DNA from: CAYQAJ01 sp964415245
Lineage (GTDB): Bacteria; Planctomycetota; Planctomycetia; Pirellulales; Pirellulaceae
DNA length: 9,674 bases
Assembly: GCA_964415245.1 (NCBI GenBank)
Contig: CAYQAJ010000204.1
Span: 1 to 9,674 of the forward strand
Reading direction: 5' to 3'
Position numbers and translations under genes: made by a program. How positions within the stretch are numbered: the first letter of the stretch is position 1; each line of letters opens with the position of its first letter. Below, piece by piece: positions 6,230 to 9,674 of this stretch. The notes beneath the pieces are model-generated. The model was not told the DNA's origin and searched no databases. It worked only from the letters and a program-made list of their open reading frames with translations.

Positions 6230-6391
6230 ATGCGAGTACGCTTTTCCATCGTGGTACTGGGCGTTGCCCTGGGGATCGCGCTGAAAGTCGCGGTAATGCT
6301 CTACACCGGCGACTGGCCCAAAAGCCCCTTCAGCATCGAACCCCCACCCCCCGCCGCCAGCCCCAACGCCGAAGGCAAAATGTGGGGCTGA
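6230..6391 (+). CDS. Small single-helix membrane protein (53 residues)
   Basis: ATG 6230 is preceded by GGAG (6215-6218) 11 bases upstream; the stop is TGA at 6389-6391. The product starts MRVRF, has one hydrophobic helix (about residues 5-24, SIVVLGVALGIALKVAVML) and then YTGDWPKSPFSIE followed by a Pro/Ala-rich tail (PPPPAASP). The basic N-terminus suggests the tail faces outward, as a signal anchor or an uncleaved leader. It is divergent from the DUF3179 gene, with 241 bases between the two starts. No family is recognised. Support comes from the ribosome site, helix and sensible codon use; at this length chance cannot be excluded. Confidence 0.6.
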   Translation: MRVRFSIVVLGVALGIALKVAVMLYTGDWPKSPFSIEPPPPAASPNAEGKMWG

Positions 6392-6412
6392 GGGGGGCAG
6401 TGCTGGACGCGA

Positions 6413-6430
6413 GCGGCAACCACTTGCCGC
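6413..6430. other. Perfect short hairpin between small genes
   Basis: GCGGCAA (6413-6419) pairs with TTGCCGC (6424-6430) around a CCAC loop. It starts 22 bases after the stop of the 53-residue gene. There is no T-run, so it is not a standard intrinsic terminator. Confidence 0.35.
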
Positions 6431-6478
6431 GCGGAAACCGCCCTCGAATCGATACAGACTATGTGAAGACGCGGAGGA

Positions 6479-7203
6479 GTGGCTCATGAAAACGGATCCG
6501 GCGCTTTCGATGAGAGAATTAACCCTGATTTTCCCTGGGAGGAATCTGAACCAAAGGATAATGAGCTTCCGAACGACGATGGGTTCTCCAGCGATGAACA
6601 GAATCAGCCTGTCAACGGTCACCTCTATTCATTTGACGCACCCGCGGTTGCCATCCTTGCTGGCGACTACGCGTTCTACATCGCGCGTCAAACGTTCAAG
6701 GAACGGGTTCGCATGCAGATATCCGACGATTTTCCCGAGCCGCCGGATCACGACAAACTCTATGGCTCACCCTGCTCACCCAAGTATGACTGGCACTGCG
6801 TTTACTATCTTCGTCGGCAAGCAGGGAAATCGGTGCCTGATGCGGACAATCCGTCCTACAGCGATCCAGTTCGCCAGGGTACAGGAAATGAACCATCGCC
6901 GTCACGCTGCTTGCAGGCGCAGATACAGACGGTTACACGGCCAGTTATGACAAAGCCGGGTTGAAGCGAACGCTTACGGCCGATAGCACCGGGGATTCGG
7001 CAGCCGACGAGGTCGACGCGGCTCTCCCAGGTACGACGTGGACGATCACCCTTGGCACGAAGGTGCGTGTCGTGATTACCCAGGGCGCGACGGCATTTGA
7101 AACCGGCGACGAGTTTTTGTTTTGCGTTTTCAAGAGCACCGCAGTGAACGGGAAGCAAAACGACGCAAATATCGAGCTCATTGACGCTGGTGACGGTCCG
7201 TAG
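6479..7203 (+). pseudogene. Unknown gene broken by a frameshift near 6891
   Basis: Two adjoining frames read as one protein. From GTG 6479 to about 6891 the frame gives an acidic start (WEESEPKDNELPNDDG), then YSFDAPAVAILAGDYAFYIA, RVRMQISDDFPEPPDHDKL and KYDWHCVYYLRRQAGKS. After 6891 this frame becomes nonsense, while the -1 frame, which has a stop at 6889-6891 and no usual start before 6961, gives TIAVTLLAGADTDGYTASYD and then GTTWTITLGTKVRVVI, ETGDEFLFCVFKSTAVNGK up to TAG 7201-7203. One lost base after GA at 6890-6891 would restore about 242 residues. The 5' end is also suspicious: a strong GGAGGAG (6473-6479) is spaced for ATG 6486, which lies in a third frame reading to 6950 without protein character, whereas GTG 6479 overlaps that site. 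I do not recognise the family. A sequencing error or two separate genes remain alternatives. Confidence 0.6.
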
Positions 7204-7244
7204 GTGCTACTCGATTCTCGCACAAGAAAAGGGACGCGTTGACT

Positions 7245-7994
7245 ATGCTGCGTCCATTGCAACTTGCTCGCGCGACGCTGCTCGCGCTACTTGTGTTCGT
7301 AGTGGTCCAGTCATATGCCGTGCTCATATGCGCTGGTGGGCGCTTGAATTCCGCTCCGGTGACGCGCGCAACGGACCAATCCACGGGAGACGAATCCATG
7401 AGCGATGATGCCGCGTTAGGAATGCCAATGAGGAACATCGACAAAGGAGACAGCAAAGAGATAAGGGCCGCTTCGAAATCGTTCGACGATCGAAAGCTCA
7501 TGCAACTTCTGTCCAGGCAGTCGGCCGAACTGAAGGCATTGGTCGCCGAAAATGATCGACGCGAAGAGCAAACGCGCGGCTTGTCTGCCCGCTTTCAGGC
7601 GATTGCACTCGACGAATCTCGCACAAATGATGAGCGCCGCGCAGCAATTCTCGCTGTTGGGCAGCTCGGCGACGATGAAAGTCTCGACTTCCTTTCCAAG
7701 CATCTGGCACTTTACGTGGCCGTCGATGTTATCGTAGGCGACACCGACGTTCTCGACTCTCGGCCATGCTTTCGAGCACTCATTTCGGCGCGCTGGAAAG
7801 CGATTCCAGCAGTCCTGAGACATTTGCAGCACGAAAGGTCGCCGTGGGCACTTGCTTATTCTACGGCACTGCTACGCGGAACGTTGGGAACTGAAGCTGC
7901 CACGGCAGTAGTGAAGGCACGCCTGCGCCAAGCCACTGAGGAACAACATATTCAATACCTTCGCGAGGTCCTGAAGCAACTCCCGCAGAGGTAG
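7245..7994 (+). CDS. Membrane-anchored helical-repeat (HEAT-like) protein
   Basis: ATG 7245 is preferred over TTG 7239 because AAGGGA (to 7234) is about 10 bases upstream. The 249-residue product opens with basic MLRPLQLARA and a hydrophobic segment (residues 11-30, TLLALLVFVVVQSYAVLICA) that can act as an anchor or leader. There is no proper lipobox, because the residue before Cys29 is Ile. A polar linker with DQSTGDESMSDD follows, then a helix with coiled-coil character (about 81-117, KLMQLLSRQSAELKALVAEN) and a unit NDERRAAILAVGQLGDDESL (128-147) typical of HEAT or PBS-lyase-like repeats. Further helices run to the C-terminus. Such repeats usually bind other proteins; the partner is unknown. 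It starts 42 bases after the broken gene and may have shared its transcript. The stop is TAG at 7992-7994. Confidence 0.75.
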   Translation: MLRPLQLARATLLALLVFVVVQSYAVLICAGGRLNSAPVTRATDQSTGDESMSDDAALGMPMRNIDKGDSKEIRAASKSFDDRKLMQLLSRQSAELKALVAENDRREEQTRGLSARFQAIALDESRTNDERRAAILAVGQLGDDESLDFLSKHLALYVAVDVIVGDTDVLDSRPCFRALISARWKAIPAVLRHLQHERSPWALAYSTALLRGTLGTEAATAVVKARLRQATEEQHIQYLREVLKQLPQR

Positions 7995-8178
7995 CGTAGC
8001 GCGACCGGCGAAAGGACGGTCCTCGGAGCTAACTGGGCACTGGGCTAGCCTTGGGGCAGGTCCAGAAAAGATGACCGCCACCATATTTGGGAAAAGTCGG
8101 CTGTGTAGGTATCTGTGATTTGCTGTTTTCGCGCTTCCGTCGCCTGCGTCGCTGCCCGGTCGATTCAAGTCCAAGTCG

Positions 8179-8235
8179 CTTGAGGGCATGAGTGGGGATC
8201 GCAACGGCTCTGCCCCGGATTGAGCCGCCCTCAAG
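8179..8235 (-). terminator. Nested inverted repeat after the DUF1080 gene
   Basis: CTTGAGGGC (8179-8187) and GCCCTCAAG (8227-8235) are perfectly complementary, and GGCTC (8206-8210) with GAGCC (8222-8226) forms an inner stem directly against the outer one. The structure begins 10 bases beyond the TAG at 8246-8248 on the minus strand. It has no T-run after it. It sits between converging genes (7994 and 8246) and could limit read-through. Confidence 0.35.
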
Positions 8236-8245
8236 TGTGGACTCG

Positions 8246-9208
8246 CTACTTCTCGCCCACCAGCGGGCGCAGCTCGACGTTGCGGAAAAAGACTTCGTTC
8301 CCCTCGTTCTGCAGGAGAATTCTACCCGAGGAGGGGAACGCGTCGAAGCACTCGTTGACCGTGTGGCCGTTGATCTTCACCGTGATGCGGCCAGCGCGGC
8401 AGATGCACTCGACGCGGGTCCACTCGCCTACCGGGCTGCCCACGTCGTCGCGGCCGCGGGTGTCAAGCTTCTCCTCGAAGCCAGCCTCGTGCTTCGACCA
8501 CCAGAATTGCCGGCCCGAATACACGGTCTTGTCGCCCCCCTTGTGCCAGCGGGTGCGGCCGTCCTCGGCCACGCGCGTTTCGCTGGTGATGGTGGCGGGA
8601 GCGGGCTTGTCGTCGGCGTCGCGCCCCGGGATGACGATAAAGTCACCCTCGCAACCTTGCGCCAATTGCACCTCGATCGCGGTGGGCCATACGCGATCGC
8701 TGTTGATCTTGTGCACCAGGACGCCGCTATTCCGCACGTTTCCCGAGCCGTCGGTGTTCTCGCCCCACTTGTACTCCACACTCAAATGATAATCGCGGTA
8801 CGCCTGTTTGGTGGCCAAGTACCCAGCCCCCTGGCCCGAGATGTGCACCATGCCGTCGACGACGCTGAACACGCCATCGGGATCGTCGCGGTCGGTTTCC
8901 TTGAGATAGGTGTACCAACCCGAGAGGTCGCGACCGTTGAATAGAGCGATCTTTTCGGTAGGACTGACTGTGTCATCTTCAGCCTCTTGGGCGCTCACGC
9001 GATGGGCCGCGAGGAGCGCAGAAACTCCAAATCCCAAATAGCAAATCACAAACAAGCTCCAACTCTCAATACCCAAACCAGGCAAACAGTCACGCCGGAG
9101 CTGCCGACGTACGGAAAGCCACCGATAGCGCGCGACGCGGCGTTTGGTCATTGGGATTTGGACATTGGGATTTGTTTGTGATTTGTGTTTTGGGATTTGC
9201 GATTTCAT
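8246..9208 (-). CDS. Secreted DUF1080 (3-keto-disaccharide hydrolase) protein
   Basis: The DUF1080 beta-sandwich is recognised from its opening ALFNGRDLSGWYTYL (residues 88-102), the core SVVDGMVHISGQGAGYLATK, YHLSVEYKWG, NSGVLVHK and the ending GEWTRVECICRAGRITVKIN to VFFRNVELRPL. Members of PF06439 include hydrolases of 3-keto-glycosides; others are uncharacterised. ATG 9208 lies 4 bases after the stop of the ABC ATPase gene, and GGAAGGA lies about 10 bases upstream, so this start gives a 320-residue product. The leader is abnormal: 50 polar and basic residues precede a hydrophobic core (51-68) and a likely cleavage site after VSA at 73. Alternative starts are ATG at residue 20 and TTG at residue 45; the latter gives an ordinary-length but uncharged leader. 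Both ends of the leader are encoded by opposite copies of a low-complexity repeat (9028-9199). Confidence 0.85.
   Translation of the reverse strand: MKSQIPKHKSQTNPNVQIPMTKRRVARYRWLSVRRQLRRDCLPGLGIESWSLFVICYLGFGVSALLAAHRVSAQEAEDDTVSPTEKIALFNGRDLSGWYTYLKETDRDDPDGVFSVVDGMVHISGQGAGYLATKQAYRDYHLSVEYKWGENTDGSGNVRNSGVLVHKINSDRVWPTAIEVQLAQGCEGDFIVIPGRDADDKPAPATITSETRVAEDGRTRWHKGGDKTVYSGRQFWWSKHEAGFEEKLDTRGRDDVGSPVGEWTRVECICRAGRITVKINGHTVNECFDAFPSSGRILLQNEGNEVFFRNVELRPLVGEK
9028..9199. repeat. Inverted low-complexity repeats inside a signal-peptide region
   Basis: Arm 9028-9055 and arm 9172-9199 are complementary at 25 of 28 positions, with a 14-base perfect core (TTGTTTGTGATTTG at 9172-9185) and a 116-base spacer. 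The right arm continues a direct array of TTGGGATTTG at 9151-9160, 9165-9174 and 9190-9199, the first two within a CATTGGGATTTG repeat (9149-9160, 9163-9174). From memory, strings of CAAATCCCAA are common between genes in planctomycetes. Here both arms lie within the open frame of the DUF1080 gene. Confidence 0.8.
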
Positions 9209-9212
9209 CGCG

Positions 9213-9674
9213 TTATTTCCTTCCCGTCATCTCCTGCTCCACCGCGTGGCAGTTTACCGTGTGGCCGTCGATGTTCAATAGCCGGGGCACTTCGCGGCTG
9301 CACACATCCATCGCCAGTGGGCAGCGGGGATGAAATCGGCAGCCGCTAGGGGGATTCACGGGACTGGGCACGTCCCCCTCGACGATAATGCGCTCCCGCT
9401 TCTCGGTGGGGCTCAGCGAGGGAATCGACGACAGCAGCGCCTTGGTGTACGGGTGCAATGGGTTATGGTACAGCTCGCCACTGGCGGCGGTCTCGACAAT
9501 TTCGCCCAGGTACATTACGGCCACGCGGTCGGACACGTACTCCACCACCGACAGGTCGTGCGAAATGAACAGGTAGGTGAGCTGGAACTCGTCTTTCAAA
9601 TCGTTAAGCAGGTTTATGATCTGCGACTGAATCGAAACGTCGAGTGCCGAGATCGGCTCATCCAGCACGATGAA
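9213..9674 (-). CDS. Oligopeptide/dipeptide ABC transporter ATPase, C-terminal part
   Basis: The frame is open to the right edge (FIVLDEP encoded from 9674 inward), so the start, Walker A and signature motif lie outside. Visible in order: Walker B with catalytic Glu (VLDEP), D-loop (SALDVS), the switch His in FISHDLSVVEYVSDRVAVMY, the linker GELYHNPLHPYTKALLSSIP, and the C-terminal extension typical of Dpp/Opp ATPases with cysteines in GCRFHPRCPLAMDVC and VNCHAV. These features place it with the DppD/DppF/OppD/OppF group, in the cytoplasm, powering import of short peptides or related solutes. The visible ATPase parts look intact. The stop TAA at 9213-9215 is 4 bases before ATG 9208 of the DUF1080 gene, so the two are likely translated from one mRNA. 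Which of the two ATPase subunits it is cannot be told from this part. Confidence 0.92.
   Translation of the reverse strand, partial: FIVLDEPISALDVSIQSQIINLLNDLKDEFQLTYLFISHDLSVVEYVSDRVAVMYLGEIVETAASGELYHNPLHPYTKALLSSIPSLSPTEKRERIIVEGDVPSPVNPPSGCRFHPRCPLAMDVCSREVPRLLNIDGHTVNCHAVEQEMTGRK

Noticed and set aside
5989..6249. N-terminal extension of the DUF3179 frame to 6249
   Set aside because: The extra residues are not protein-like, would bury the signal peptide and run over the REP-like repeat; ATG 5988 has a good ribosome site.

Overview
The window reads as a chromosomal stretch of a high-GC planctomycete, most likely of the Pirellulales type. This rests on gene content: a CehA/McbA-type PHP metallohydrolase, a DUF3179 protein, a DUF1080 (3-keto-disaccharide hydrolase) protein, many exported proteins and long leaders. 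It also rests on short dispersed repeats between genes that I associate with this phylum from memory. No rRNA, tRNA, CRISPR array or intact transposase was seen.

Layout. Positions 1-1454 (+) hold the 3' part of a CehA/McbA family metallohydrolase, followed by an unrecognised two-helix membrane protein (1526-2239, +) that ends just before a strong hairpin (2249-2287). Positions 2240-3335 hold no intact gene. They contain a textbook sigma70-type promoter (2417-2445) with no gene after it, a pair of tandem palindromes (2492-2538), and the 3' part of a group II intron. The intron's maturase reading frame has lost its front half and carries an in-frame stop, yet its RNA domains V and VI are perfectly folded, including a bulged branch-point A. 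Positions 3336-3614 have no recognisable gene.

Positions 3615-5988 (-) carry two genes for exported proteins, in transcription order a DUF3179 protein with an internal duplication and a cysteine-rich predicted lipoprotein. Divergent from them (+) are a 53-residue single-helix membrane protein (6230-6391), an unknown gene broken by at least one frameshift (6479-7203), and a membrane-anchored helical-repeat protein (7245-7994). The right end (-) contains the 3' end of an oligopeptide/dipeptide ABC transporter ATPase gene (9213-9674). Only 4 bases after its stop follows a secreted DUF1080 protein (8246-9208).

How the parts fit. The DUF1080 protein and the peptide-type ABC ATPase look like one transcription unit for periplasmic breakdown and uptake of small organic substrates; the other genes have no clear shared pathway. 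The most unusual feature is at the start of the DUF1080 gene. Two inverted copies of a low-complexity repeat (25 of 28 bases complementary) are both translated: one orientation gives a polar N-terminus and the other gives the hydrophobic core of the signal peptide. All three secreted or lipoprotein genes on the minus strand have a dispersed-type repeat in or just before their 5' end. I see no clear defence system or secondary-metabolite cluster.
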